DNA of 64,000 bases from positions 1 through 64,000 of the forward strand of contig JACPUR010000014.1 in the NCBI GenBank assembly GCA_016192135.1, written 5' to 3'. The notes beneath the pieces are model-generated. The model saw only the letters and a list, made by a program, of their open reading frames with translations, was not told the DNA's origin and ran no database searches. The stretch is from Candidatus Tectomicrobia bacterium (GTDB taxonomy: Bacteria > UBA8248). Shown piece by piece: positions 33,467-42,430 of the stretch. The stretch's first letter is position 1, and every line of letters starts with the position of its first letter. A program made the position numbers and the translations under genes.

Positions 33467-34636
33467 CTACCCCAGCACCTCCCTTGCGATGAGGGAGCGC
33501 TGGATCTGGTTGGTGCCCTCGATGATCTGGAGCTGCTTGGCGTCGCGCATGAAGCGCTCGAGGGGGTGGTCCTTCATGTAGCCCGCGCCGCCCAGGACCT
33601 GGATGGCGTCCACCGAGACGCGCATGGCGGCGTCCGAGGCGTAGCACTTGGCGGCCGAGACGTAGCGCACGCACTCCCGGCCGTCCCGGCCCGCGTCCAC
33701 CATGGCCGCCGCCCGGCGCACGAGGAGCCGCGCCGCCTCGGTCGCGAGGAACATGTCGGCCAGCATGAACTGGATGGCCTGGTGCTCCGCGATGGGCCGG
33801 CCGAAGGCCTCGCGCTCCTTCGCGTAATTCGAGGCGTAGTCGAGGCAGCCCTGGGCGAGCCCCACCCCCCGCGCCCCGATGACGGGCCGGGCCTGGTTGA
33901 AGCCCCGCATGGCGGCCCGGAAGCCGTTGTGCTCCTCCCCCACCAGGTTCTCCGCCGGGACCCGGCACCCCTCGAGGAGCACCTCGCAGGTGGGGATGCC
34001 CCGCATCCCCATCTTGCGCTCCCGGCGCCCGACCCTGAGCCCCGGCGTCCCCTTGGGCGCGATGAGCATGGAGATGCCCCGGCTCCCGGCGCCCGGGTCG
34101 GTCTTGGCGGCCACCACGATGAAGTCGGCGTGCGCCGAGCCGGTGCAGAAGGCCTTCTGGCCGTCGATGACGAAGGAGTCCCCGTCGCGCGCGGCGCGGG
34201 TGCGGATGTTCGCCACGTCGGAGCCGGCGTGGGGCTCGGTCATGGCGAGGGAGCCGCGCAGCTCCCCGGTGGCCACCCCGCGCAGGTAGCGCTCCTTCTG
34301 GGCGGCGCTTCCCGCCACGGCGATGGGCCGGGTGGCGAGGAGGTGGACCGAGAGGAAGAGGGGGCTGTTCGAGCAGACGCGGGCGATCTCCTCGACCGCG
34401 ACGCAGGTGCCGAGGATGCCCATCCCGCTCCCGCCGTACTCGGGCGGGACGTAGAGGCCGAGGAGGCCCTGGGCCTTGAGGAGCTGGAAGACGTCCTCGG
34501 GGTACTCCTCCCTCTCGTCGATCTCGGCGGCGCGGGGGGCGATATGGCGCCCGGCCAGCTCCCGCACCACGCGGCGGAGCATCTCCTGCGGCTCGGTCAG
34601 GTGGAAGGGGAGGCCGGCGGTGCCAGGGGAAGTCAT
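33467..34636 (-). CDS. Acyl-CoA dehydrogenase (first)
   Basis: The 389-aa flavoenzyme oxidises an acyl-CoA to the 2-enoyl-CoA with an electron-transfer flavoprotein as acceptor. AMTEPHAGSDVANIRTRAA (flavin-binding), YAKEREAFGRPIAEHQAIQFMLADM and the catalytic-region QIIEGTNQIQRSLIAREVLG at the C-terminus are intact; Glu of IIEGTN is the expected base. ATG 34636, with GGGAG 8 nt before it, is preferred. ATG 34672 abuts a repeat and lacks spacing. Lies among CoA-pathway genes (SDR, MaoC, acyl-CoA synthetase) of the same strand. Confidence 0.93.
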   Translation of the reverse strand: MTSPGTAGLPFHLTEPQEMLRRVVRELAGRHIAPRAAEIDEREEYPEDVFQLLKAQGLLGLYVPPEYGGSGMGILGTCVAVEEIARVCSNSPLFLSVHLLATRPIAVAGSAAQKERYLRGVATGELRGSLAMTEPHAGSDVANIRTRAARDGDSFVIDGQKAFCTGSAHADFIVVAAKTDPGAGSRGISMLIAPKGTPGLRVGRRERKMGMRGIPTCEVLLEGCRVPAENLVGEEHNGFRAAMRGFNQARPVIGARGVGLAQGCLDYASNYAKEREAFGRPIAEHQAIQFMLADMFLATEAARLLVRRAAAMVDAGRDGRECVRYVSAAKCYASDAAMRVSVDAIQVLGGAGYMKDHPLERFMRDAKQLQIIEGTNQIQRSLIAREVLG

Positions 34637-34680
34637 GTCGGCGTCTCCCGCCTCGTCGGCAAGGGTTGTCATGCCCTTTT

Positions 34681-34742
34681 GTAGGGGCGAGGCATGCCTC
34701 GCCCCTACGGATTGGAATCGTGGGGCTGTTTCCTCGCCCCTA
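34681..34742. repeat. GTAGGGGC-family palindrome and half-element
   Basis: 34681-34708 is a perfect 28-bp palindrome with core GAGGCATGCCTC, the same as 31347-31378. 34732-34742 is a half-copy (CCTCGCCCCTA) that contains the stop codon of the SDR gene. Confidence 0.85.
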
Positions 34743-35483
34743 TATCGCCATCCCGCCGTCCACCCGCAGGACGTGGCCGGTGACGTAGCTCGCGTCGTCC
34801 GAGGCGAGGAAGACGAAGCCCGCCGCCATCTCCTCGGGCGTGCCCCAGCGGCCGAGCGCGATGCGCTCCAGGTACTTCTGCTCGAAGCGGGGGTCGGTGC
34901 GGATGGTCTCGGTCATGGGAGTGACGGCCGCGGGGGAGATGCAGTTCACGGTGATGTTGTAGCGGCCGAGCTCGCGGGCCGCGCTCTTCGTGGCCCCGAC
35001 GATGCCCATCTTGGCCGAGGAGTAGTTGATCTGCCCGATGGTTCCGCGCAGCCCCGCCCCCGAGGTGACGTTGATGATGCGCCCGCGCTTGAGCGGGATC
35101 ATCCGCTTGGCGGCGGCGTGGAGGCCGTTCCAGGTGCCCTTCAGGTGAACGGCGATCACCTCGTCCCACTGCTGCTCGGTCATCTTGTGGAGCATGGCGG
35201 CGCGCACGATACCCGCGTTGTTCACCATCACGTCCACGGGGGCGTAGGCCTTCTCGCAGGCGTCGAGCACGGCCTCGACCTCGGAGAGCTTGCTCACGTC
35301 CGCCCGGTGGAACCGGGCCTCCCCGCCCGCCTCCCGCGCGAGCCGGGCGGTCTCCTCCCCCCCCGCCTCGTTCAGATCCACCGCCACCACCCGGGCGCCC
35401 TCGCGGGCGAAGGCCACCACCACCGCGCGGCCTATGCCCTGGGCCGCCCCCGTCACCACCGCGGCTTTCCCCTTGAGACGCAT
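34740..35483 (-). CDS. Short-chain dehydrogenase/reductase (FabG-like)
   Basis: The 247-aa classical SDR has cofactor motif VVTGAAQGIGRAVV (TGxxxGxG) at residues ~10-23, VNNAGIV, catalytic Ser in INVTSGAG and the Tyr/Lys pair in NYSSAKMG near residue 155. The Asp in VVAVDLNEA suggests NAD(H) preference. It probably reduces 3-ketoacyl-CoA or oxidises a 3-hydroxyacyl-CoA, as suggested by neighbouring acyl-CoA dehydrogenase and MaoC genes. ATG 35483 has GGGAGGT upstream. The TAG stop comes from a repeat half-element. Confidence 0.92.
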   Translation of the reverse strand: MRLKGKAAVVTGAAQGIGRAVVVAFAREGARVVAVDLNEAGGEETARLAREAGGEARFHRADVSKLSEVEAVLDACEKAYAPVDVMVNNAGIVRAAMLHKMTEQQWDEVIAVHLKGTWNGLHAAAKRMIPLKRGRIINVTSGAGLRGTIGQINYSSAKMGIVGATKSAARELGRYNITVNCISPAAVTPMTETIRTDPRFEQKYLERIALGRWGTPEEMAAGFVFLASDDASYVTGHVLRVDGGMAI

Positions 35484-35530
35484 CGGACCTCCCGTGAAGA
35501 TGGACGAAGAAGACACTCGACGAAAAAGCC

Positions 35531-35836
35531 CGGGCGAACACGAGGTTCGCCCCTACAGATCAGGCAGTCCGTAGGGGCGATGCTTGTCATCGCCCTCCGT
35601 GACGCGGCGCCGGCCGGTCCGCAGGGGCGTATTGCCATGCGCCCCTACAGGGCATCCACGCGCCGCGGGTTCCGTAGGGGCGGCCCCCCGTGGCCGCCCC
35701 TCACACGGGGCAGGCACGGGGGCCTGCCCCTACAGGAAATTTTCGCCGGTGACGAAACCGCCGAGGGCGAACACGAGGTTCGCCCCTACAGAATTTGGTG
35801 CGTTTCCGCAGGGGCGTATTGCCATGCGCCCCTACG
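35531..35836. repeat. Tandem cluster of seven GTAGGGGC-family palindromes
   Basis: About seven modules are joined in 306 bp. Each has (G)TAGGGGC and GCCCCTA(C) outer arms around variable centres (GAACACGAGGTTC twice, GTATTGCCATGC twice, GGCCCCCCGTGGCC, GATGCTTGTCATC and CAGGCACGGGGGCCTG). Two centres recur exactly, so modules have been copied as units. The stretch has no gene. Confidence 0.85.
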
Positions 35837-35855
35837 TTCCCATCCGCCCACCCCC

Positions 35856-36257
35856 CTACTCCATCCACGCCTCGGCGCTACCGGCGGTGACGACCGCCCC
35901 CTCCTGGTTCATGGCCTCGATCTCGCACACGGCGAGCGCCCGCCCGCCCGCCTCGCGGACTTCCTTCACCCGCCCCCGGCAGGTGACGCTGTCCCCGAGC
36001 CGCACCATCCCCCGGAAGTTCACCTCGATCTTCCGCGTCATCCCCGGGCCGAAGGCGGCCTCGACGAACTGGCCGAGGAAACCCATGGAGAGCATCCCGT
36101 GGGCGATGACGCTGGGCAGGCCCCGCGCCCGCGCCGCCCCGTCGTCGAAGTGGATGGGGTTGAAATCCCCGCTCGCCCCCGCGTACCTCACGAGCTGGAC
36201 GCGTGCGACGGGCGGCTTCGCCAGCTCGGGCAGGGCGTCACCCGCCATGTAACGCAT
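35856..36257 (-). CDS. MaoC-like hotdog dehydratase
   Basis: The 133-aa single hotdog domain of the (R)-specific enoyl-CoA hydratase type has the hydratase motif YAGASGDFNPIHFDDGAARARGLPSVIAHGML, with the Asp/His catalytic pair near residues 31 and 36. It would hydrate a 2-enoyl-CoA. AGGAGG stands 4 nt before ATG 36257. A related but motif-poor hotdog protein lies at 37105-37539, and the two may act together with the SDR and acyl-CoA dehydrogenase. Confidence 0.88.
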   Translation of the reverse strand: MRYMAGDALPELAKPPVARVQLVRYAGASGDFNPIHFDDGAARARGLPSVIAHGMLSMGFLGQFVEAAFGPGMTRKIEVNFRGMVRLGDSVTCRGRVKEVREAGGRALAVCEIEAMNQEGAVVTAGSAEAWME

Positions 36258-36330
36258 GGGTGCCTCCTGGCAGCGGAATCCAATGTTGTTCAGCGTCCAA
36301 CGATAAATCCGGGGGCACAGCGCATCCGCG

Positions 36331-36404
36331 CCCTCCCTCTCCCTTTGGGAGAGGGTTTACGACCCGACGGAGAAGCAGGGGGCGAGGCATGCCTTGCCCC
36401 TACG
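36331..36404. repeat. Two palindromic repeats
   Basis: A short C/G-run palindrome (36331-36357) is followed by a diverged GTAGGGGC-type element with core GAGGCATGCCTT (36376-36404). Confidence 0.7.
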
Positions 36405-36440
36405 GATGGGGGCGCGAATCCGGGAAAAAGGAACCGCCCC

Positions 36441-37073
36441 CTACCTCCGCAGCAGCTTGACGGCGATGTTGGCCCCGTTGCCGAGCTGGTAGGCCAGGCA
36501 CACCCAGAGCAGCGCCAGGTGCTCGAGCTGGCGGGCCGCCGCGAGGGGGCCGCAGTCCACCACCTCGAAGCCCAGGTCCTCCATGAGCCGGCCTACCGTC
36601 TTCTTGGCCCCGGCGTCCTCTCCGCAGATGAACATGGAGATGTCCTGGTCCCCGTAGCGGGGGTTCTCCATGTTTGCCGACCCGGTGGTGCTCAGCCCCT
36701 TCACCACCTTCGCCCCCTTCGCCCAGGAGGCCACCTGCTCGGCGGCCGAGGTGTCCGGCCCGACCGCGAGGCCCGAGAGGTCGGGCTTCAGCGGATTGGT
36801 GCAGTCGATGACGACCTTCCCGGCGAGGCTCCCCGCCGCGGCGAGGGCCTCCTTCGTCCCCGCCCAGGGGGTGGCGAGCACCACCACCTCGCCGTGGGCG
36901 GCCGCCTGGGCGATGGTCGCGGCCTTCGCCTTCCCTCCGGAGGCGCCCATCAGTTCCTTGACCTTCGCCGCGCCCGGGTCGCGGGAGCCGAACACCACCT
37001 CGTGCCCCATGGCCGCCCAGCGCTTCCCCACCGCCCCGCCGACCTTGCCCGTCCCGATGATCCCGATCTTCAT
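36441..37073 (-). CDS. NADP-binding F420-reductase-like oxidoreductase
   Basis: The 210-aa Rossmann protein has MKIGIIGTGKVGGAVGKRWAAMGHEVVFGSRDP at the start, where the SRD loop favours NADPH, and VVIDCTNPL near residue 95. A helical C-terminal domain (HLALLWVCLAYQLGNGANIAVKLLRR) follows. This matches the COG2085 family, related to F420H2:NADP oxidoreductase; whether F420 is used cannot be told. ATG 37073 has GAGGAGA upstream. Earlier in-frame codons overlap the next gene and are not coding. Confidence 0.85.
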   Translation of the reverse strand: MKIGIIGTGKVGGAVGKRWAAMGHEVVFGSRDPGAAKVKELMGASGGKAKAATIAQAAAHGEVVVLATPWAGTKEALAAAGSLAGKVVIDCTNPLKPDLSGLAVGPDTSAAEQVASWAKGAKVVKGLSTTGSANMENPRYGDQDISMFICGEDAGAKKTVGRLMEDLGFEVVDCGPLAAARQLEHLALLWVCLAYQLGNGANIAVKLLRR

Positions 37074-37104
37074 GATGGCAGTCTCCTCATGCGCCGGATG
37101 CGCG

Positions 37105-37539
37105 TCAGGGGTCGAAGCGCCGCAGCGACACCCACTTGCCCCCGCCCGCCCTCGCCCCCGTCCTCGCGTCGGTGAATTCGTAGGTCCGCTCGATGAACAC
37201 CAGGTCCCCGCTCCGGCCACCCTTCTCGTAGATGTCCGTGACGGTGAACGAGACGTCCAGGACGTCCCCCGCCCGGAGCGGCCGCTCGAACTCGTAGGAC
37301 TGGGAGGCGTGGAGCCCCACGTCGCCGAAGTCCGCCGGCACGTCGGGGTAGTCCCCCTCGGGCCGGAAGGTGGCCGGGAAGGTGGGGGGCACGATGGGGC
37401 TCTCCCCCCGGTAGGCGGGGCTCGGGTCCCCGATCGCCTCGGCGAAGCGGCGGATGGCCCCCGCCTCCACGGCGACCCGGTAGGGGCCGTGCGTCCGCCC
37501 CTTGAGGGCCGCGATCCCGGGGGTGATGCGGTTCGGCAT
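37105..37539 (-). CDS. Hotdog-fold FAS1-like dehydratase-domain protein
   Basis: The 144-aa hotdog protein resembles the N-terminal MaoC-like domain family: AGAIRRFAEAIGDPSPAYRGE, ESPIVPPTFPATFRPEG, and FERPLRAGDVLDVSFTVTDIYEKGGRSGDLVFIERTYEFTDARTG. It lacks the DxNxxH hydratase pair, so on its own it is probably structural and pairs with a catalytic partner such as 35856-36257. GAGGAGA precedes the ATG. The same kind of pair occurs at 62980-63863. Confidence 0.82.
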   Translation of the reverse strand: MPNRITPGIAALKGRTHGPYRVAVEAGAIRRFAEAIGDPSPAYRGESPIVPPTFPATFRPEGDYPDVPADFGDVGLHASQSYEFERPLRAGDVLDVSFTVTDIYEKGGRSGDLVFIERTYEFTDARTGARAGGGKWVSLRRFDP

Positions 37540-37555
37540 GGGGGACTCTCCTCGG

Positions 37556-39688
37556 CTACGCCGCCCGGACGCGGGCGTCCACGGCCAGGGCGCCGCCTGG
37601 GGTCACGATGAGGGGGTTGATGTCCAGCTCGGCCAGCGCCCCCTCCAGCTCGGCCGCCATCTCGGAGAGCCGGGCCAGGACGCGGGCCGCGGCGGGGAGA
37701 TCCACCGGCGGCCTCCCGCGCACACCCTCAAACAACTTGGCCCCGCGCAGCCCCCACAGCATGGCCGAGGCCTCCTCCTCCCCGAAGGGGGGGAGCCGGC
37801 GGGCCGCCTCCCCGAAGACCTCCACGAAGATGCCCCCGATGCCCCCCGTGACGCAAAGGCCGAAGGCCGGGTCGCGCGAGAGCCCGGCCAGGAGCTCCAC
37901 CCCGCCCTCCGCCATCCGCTGCACGAGGAGTCCCGCGTCCGGGGCCAGGGCGAGGAGGCGCGCCGCCGCTTCCCGGAGGCTCCCCTCGTCGTCCAGGCCG
38001 AGGACCACGCCGCCGGCGTCGGTCTTGTGGACGAGGCCTTGGGAGATCGCCTTGAGGGCCACCGGCCCGCCCATTTTCCGCCAGGCGGCGACCGCCCCAT
38101 CCGCGTCGGTGGCCTCGGCCTGGGCGGGCTGGGGGATGCCGTAGAGGCCGAGCAGGGCGCGGCAGGCGGCGGGCGGAAGCATTCCCTCCGGGCTCCGGGG
38201 CGCGCTCCCGATCAGCCGCCGCGCCTCCTTCTGGCGCGACAGGTCGATCTCCGACCCGGGCCTGGCCGCGCGCGCGGCGGCCTCCTCGAAGCCAGCCTGC
38301 GCGGCCAGCGCCCGCACCGCCCGGTCGTAGTCCTCGAAGACGGGCACCCCGGCCTTGCGCACGGCCTGGAGCGCCGCCCGGTGGGGCGCCATCCAGCAGC
38401 AGGCGAAGGGCTTGGCGCTCTCCTCGAAGAGGCGCTTGAAGTCCCGGCCCACCTGGTCCGCCATGTGGTGGTACACCCCCATCACGAGGACGGCGGCGTC
38501 CACCGAGGGATCGTCCCGCACCGCCGCGCCGGCCTCGGCGATGGGGCTCTGGCCGGGCTTGCTCACCATGACCGAGACGAGGTCCACCGGGTTCCGCAGG
38601 GCGGCGTATCGCGGGAGGACGGCCTGGAGGCGGGCGCGGGTGGCCTCGGCGAGCGGGGGGAGGGAGAAGCCCTCCTCCACCGCGGCGTCCGCCACCAGGG
38701 AGGCCCCGCCCCCCGAGAAGCTCAGGACGCCGAGCCTTCTCCCTCCACCGGCCTTCGCCGGCGAAGGCCGCGGGGCGCGCGGCGCGCGCGAGAGGAAGTG
38801 AGCCGTCTCCATGAGCTCCTGGTAGGAGCGGCAGAGGGTGACGCCGCACTGCCGGGCGAAGGCGGTGAAGACACCGTGCGGGGTGGCGAGGGCGGCGGTG
38901 TGGCTCATGGCGGCGCGGGCGCCCGCCTCGGTGGCCCCGGACTTGAGCAGCACGATGGGCTTCCCGGCCGCGAGGGCCCGCTCCGCCGCCCGGCGCAGGC
39001 CCTGCCCGTCGCGCACCGATTCGAGGTAGCCGCAGATGACGCGGGTATCGGGGTCGTCCACGAAGTGGTCCACGCACTCGGCGAAGTCCACGTCGGCCTC
39101 GTTGCCGAGGCTCACCATGGCGCTCAGGCCGGCGCCCGTGTCGTGGAGGTCGGAGATCATGCAGGCGGCGAGCGCCCCGCTGTGGGTGACGAGAGCGATG
39201 GGGCCGGGCGAGAGGGTTTCGCCCTCCCGGATGGAGATGGTGAAGGTGGCCATGAGGCGCGAGCGGGTGTGGATGACGCCCATGCAGTTGGGGCCCAGCA
39301 GGCGCATCCCCGCGGCGCGGCAGAGGCCGGCCATCTCCTCCTGGAGGCCCGCGCCCCCGGGGCCCGTCTCCCCGAAGCCCGAGGTGAAGACGGCGGCGGC
39401 CTTCACCCCGCGCTCCGCGCACTGGCGCAGCGCCGGAAGGACGGCGTCGCGCGGGGCGGCGAAGAGGGCGAGGTCGGGGGCCTCGGGAAGCGAGGCGACG
39501 TCGGGGTAGCAGCGCAGGCCCGCGATCTCCGCGCGGTTGGGGTTGATGGGGTAGATGGCGCCCGGGAAGCCGTGCTCCCGCATGAGGCGGATGGGGATGC
39601 CGCCCAGGCGCCGGAGATCCGAGGAGGCCCCCACCACGGCCACCGATGCCGGATGGAACAGGGGCGCCAGGCTGTGATTCGCGCTCAT
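37556..39688 (-). CDS. ADP-forming acyl-CoA synthetase (acetate--CoA ligase family)
   Basis: The 710-aa fused-subunit NDP-forming acyl-CoA synthetase has a CoA-binding domain (FHPASVAVVGASSDLRRLGGIP, residues ~10-130) with LLGPNCMGV. A ligase domain carries the phospho-His motif SHTAALA near residue 265. The C-terminal ATP-grasp (residues ~490-705) has GGPVALKAISQGLVHKTDAGGVVLGL and GLCVTGGIGGIFVEVFGEAARRLPP. It interconverts acyl-CoA + ADP + Pi with acid + ATP. Neighbouring acyl-CoA genes suggest activation of a carboxylic acid or energy recovery. It lies 16 bp upstream of the hotdog gene. Confidence 0.9.
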   Translation of the reverse strand: MSANHSLAPLFHPASVAVVGASSDLRRLGGIPIRLMREHGFPGAIYPINPNRAEIAGLRCYPDVASLPEAPDLALFAAPRDAVLPALRQCAERGVKAAAVFTSGFGETGPGGAGLQEEMAGLCRAAGMRLLGPNCMGVIHTRSRLMATFTISIREGETLSPGPIALVTHSGALAACMISDLHDTGAGLSAMVSLGNEADVDFAECVDHFVDDPDTRVICGYLESVRDGQGLRRAAERALAAGKPIVLLKSGATEAGARAAMSHTAALATPHGVFTAFARQCGVTLCRSYQELMETAHFLSRAPRAPRPSPAKAGGGRRLGVLSFSGGGASLVADAAVEEGFSLPPLAEATRARLQAVLPRYAALRNPVDLVSVMVSKPGQSPIAEAGAAVRDDPSVDAAVLVMGVYHHMADQVGRDFKRLFEESAKPFACCWMAPHRAALQAVRKAGVPVFEDYDRAVRALAAQAGFEEAAARAARPGSEIDLSRQKEARRLIGSAPRSPEGMLPPAACRALLGLYGIPQPAQAEATDADGAVAAWRKMGGPVALKAISQGLVHKTDAGGVVLGLDDEGSLREAAARLLALAPDAGLLVQRMAEGGVELLAGLSRDPAFGLCVTGGIGGIFVEVFGEAARRLPPFGEEEASAMLWGLRGAKLFEGVRGRPPVDLPAAARVLARLSEMAAELEGALAELDINPLIVTPGGALAVDARVRAA

Positions 39689-39976
39689 GCGGCGGGTCCT
39701 AGACGGCCGTGGCGGGCAACTCGCAATTGAGACAAAGGAATCCCAATAACGGGTGACTCTCGATCACTCTCCGGCGAGGTGTCAACACGCGGCGCCTCCG
39801 CCGCGGGGCCGGGCGCCTTTCCGGACGGCTCATCGCGCGGCGGCGCTCCCGCGGTTGCAATATTTTCCGGTCGGAATACCCTGGATGGCACATCGGCTAT
39901 GAATCCATCCGTCGGGGCCCGCTTTCGTCCACACACGTGGAAAGGGATGCCGGCTCTTTCATGGGGAGAGAACACC

Positions 39977-41509
39977 ATGAGACGATCGTTTCTCGCCGCT
40001 CTCGTTCTCGCCGCCGGGGTCCTCGCCGCGCCCTCCACCCAGGCGTTCAAGGGAGAGGTCACCATCGCCTTGGCGGACGAGGTGCCCACGATGGACCCCC
40101 ACATCATCACCAGCGCCATCGGCGTGATGGTCTGGCGCTATCCCTTCGACACCCTGACCTCGGCCGATACGGCCACCGGGAAGGTCGGGCCCTGGCTCGC
40201 CGAGAGGTGGGAGCAGATCAGCCCTACCGCTATCAAGTTCTGGCTGCGCAAGGGCGTGAAGTTCTTCGACGGCACGCCCGTCACCTCCGAGGCGGTGAAG
40301 TACTCCATCGGCCGCATCATGGACCCGGCGAACAAGAGCCGCTCGGCCCCGGCCTTCAAGGCGTTCGACCGGGTCGAGATCCTCGACGACCACACCTTCA
40401 TCTGGCACAACAAGGTCCCCGACAACGGCACCCTCAACCGCATGACCGTCCGTCCGGCCATCATGTCGCCGAAAACGAAGGGGTGGGACAAGGCCCGGTT
40501 CGCCCGCGAGCCCGCCGGTTCGGGGCCTTACATCCTCCAGTCCTGGACGAAGGGGCAGCGGATGGTTCTGGAGGCAAACCCCGGCTGGTGGGCCAACGAC
40601 AGATTCCCCCACCGGCCGAAGACCGTCGTCCTCCGCCGGATCCAGGAGGCGTCCACGCGGGTCAAGGCCCTGGCCGTGGGCGAGGTGGACCTCATCACCC
40701 AGATTCACCCCCAGTTCATGGACGAGATCAAGGACAACCCCAACGTCGAGATGAAGTCCGTGCCTTCCGTCCGGATCATGTACCTGGGGTTCCACACCCG
40801 TCACGGCGGGCCCTTCACGGACCTCAACGTGCGCCTCGCGGTCAACCACGCCATCGACACGGCCAGCATCATCCGGACCCTGCTCCGCGGGCAGGCCGTG
40901 CCCATCGGCCAGATGATCCACCAGTGGAACTACTCCGGCTACAACCCGGACAAGAGCTGGTACGGCTACGACCCGGCGAAGGCGAAGGAGTACATGCGGA
41001 AGTCCGCCTACCCGGACGGCTTCAAGGCCACCTTGCTCTCCCCCGTCGGACGGTTCCCGGCGGACAAGCAGACCTGCGAGGCGATGACGGGGATGCTCAA
41101 GGAGATCAAGATCGACGCGGTCTGCAAGCCGATGACCTTCGCGCTCTTCACGAGGGAGTACCGGGCATACGCGCAGGGCACGAAGAAGGACCCGGCCATG
41201 TACTACATGGGCTTCGGGAACAGCTCGGGAGACCCCGGCCTCGCCATGATCAGTACCTCGGCCTGCGGGGGCGGATGGTCGAGCCATTGCTTCAAGGACC
41301 TGGACGACGCGATGTACAAGGCCTTGGGCACCCCCGGCTCCGAGGCGCAGCAGGCCGGGTGGGAGCGCGTGACGGACATGATCAAGGCGAAGGCGACCCA
41401 CAAGATCATGTTCCAGGTCAACGACGTCGTGGCCTTCCAGAAGAAGAGGATCGAATTCCGCCCGCGATACGACGAGATCGTCTATGCCTGGGAGATCGTC
41501 ATGAAGTGA
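39977..41509 (+). CDS. Peptide-type ABC transporter substrate-binding protein (SBP_bac_5)
   Basis: The 510-aa periplasmic binding protein has a signal peptide MRRSFLAALVLAAGVLAAPSTQAF. The family 5 domain follows: ITIALADEVPTMDPHIITS, WLAERWEQISPTAIKFWLRKGVKFFDGTPVTSEAVKYSIGRI, then FRPRYDEIVYAWEIVMK at the end. It is more distant from the three tandem SBPs at 44.4-49.3 kb than those are from one another. GGGGAGAG precedes ATG 39977. No permease or ATPase is adjacent, so it may feed the 49.3-51.2 kb permeases or another system. Confidence 0.9.
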   Translation: MRRSFLAALVLAAGVLAAPSTQAFKGEVTIALADEVPTMDPHIITSAIGVMVWRYPFDTLTSADTATGKVGPWLAERWEQISPTAIKFWLRKGVKFFDGTPVTSEAVKYSIGRIMDPANKSRSAPAFKAFDRVEILDDHTFIWHNKVPDNGTLNRMTVRPAIMSPKTKGWDKARFAREPAGSGPYILQSWTKGQRMVLEANPGWWANDRFPHRPKTVVLRRIQEASTRVKALAVGEVDLITQIHPQFMDEIKDNPNVEMKSVPSVRIMYLGFHTRHGGPFTDLNVRLAVNHAIDTASIIRTLLRGQAVPIGQMIHQWNYSGYNPDKSWYGYDPAKAKEYMRKSAYPDGFKATLLSPVGRFPADKQTCEAMTGMLKEIKIDAVCKPMTFALFTREYRAYAQGTKKDPAMYYMGFGNSSGDPGLAMISTSACGGGWSSHCFKDLDDAMYKALGTPGSEAQQAGWERVTDMIKAKATHKIMFQVNDVVAFQKKRIEFRPRYDEIVYAWEIVMK

Positions 41510-41578
41510 GAGCGGGGCCGCCCCGGCCCGCCCTCTTCCGCGAACGGCCGGGATTCCCGGTATCCCGCCGCCGCGCGG

Positions 41579-42184
41579 CTAGTGCATCGGGGAGAAGGGG
41601 GCCGGGAGCCAGATCTCCGACTGCTGGGATTTCAGGATGCCCCGGGCGTAGTCGATGGTGCCGGGCGGCCAGCCGGCCTCGTGGGCGCGGCCGCGCACCT
41701 CGGCGCGGTGGTTGAGGTCCCGGTAGGGCCAGAAGTGGACGTACTCCCAGGAGCCGTCGGGAGCGGGCTCCGAGAAGAAGAGCGCCACGCAGGGCGAGAG
41801 CTTCAGCCGGGGGGGGAGATGCTTCTCCCAGGCGCGGACGGCGTCGTCCATCCTTCCGGGATGGCCCTGGTAGGTGCGGACCTCGTAGACGCCGCCCCAG
41901 CTGCCCACGAGCGGGCGGGGAAGAAGGGGGACGGTGCGGTACATCCTGGAGGTGGAGCCCTCCACCTCGCAGCAGTTGGTCAGCGCGCGGCGCACGCGCG
42001 CCTGCTGGTCCCCGTCCTCGTGCGCCCAGACCAGCATCGCCCGGTTGAGGAGGCCGATGTCGGCCTGGAAGAGGCCGAGGAGCGAGGCCCCCAGGTCGTG
42101 CTTCCGGAAGACCCGCGCGAACTCTTTCGCGTACTCCCCCCACCCCCGGGGCGCCAAACGCACGATTTCGATCTCATAGATCAT
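41579..42184 (-). CDS. NIPSNAP-like protein
   Basis: The 201-aa protein has two ferredoxin-like repeats of the NIPSNAP/dimeric alpha-beta barrel type: MIYEIEIVRLAPRGWGEYAKEFARV at the N-terminus and GVYEVRTYQGHPGRMDDAVRAWEKHL near residue 95. These proteins are often encoded in catabolic clusters with unknown activity. ATG 42184 has GGAG 9 nt upstream. It is divergent from the IclR-type regulator. Confidence 0.8.
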   Translation of the reverse strand: MIYEIEIVRLAPRGWGEYAKEFARVFRKHDLGASLLGLFQADIGLLNRAMLVWAHEDGDQQARVRRALTNCCEVEGSTSRMYRTVPLLPRPLVGSWGGVYEVRTYQGHPGRMDDAVRAWEKHLPPRLKLSPCVALFFSEPAPDGSWEYVHFWPYRDLNHRAEVRGRAHEAGWPPGTIDYARGILKSQQSEIWLPAPFSPMH

Positions 42185-42331
42185 GCGGAATTTCTCCACA
42201 CAGAGGCCGCCGGATTATCCGACGCCATTCTCCAAAGACGCAACCGAGAGTGGGAGGTACGCGCAATCCATTGATAAGCATGAGAGTACGGGCCAAGGCC
42301 GCCGTGGCCCAAATTTCCTCCCAGGCGGGGC

Positions 42332-42360
42332 TTGACTTTGATTTTGCCAAACCACACAGT
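42332..42360 (+). promoter_or_regulatory. Weak putative promoter of the IclR gene
   Basis: TTGACT (42332-42337), a 17-bp spacer and CACAGT (42355-42360) lie about 70 bp before the regulator start. A short inverted repeat AATCT-CT-AGATT (42367-42378) just downstream could be an operator. The -10 is poor, so this is tentative. Confidence 0.3.
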
Positions 42361-42430
42361 GCCGGGAATCTCTAGATTGATCATCCTTTCTCAATACAGA
42401 GACAAAGCAGAAGAGAAGCAGAGGCCCCAA

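Noticed and set aside
35531-35836. CRISPR array
   Set aside because: Arms are palindromic and spacing is irregular, with centres that are themselves palindromes; there are no unique spacers or cas genes.
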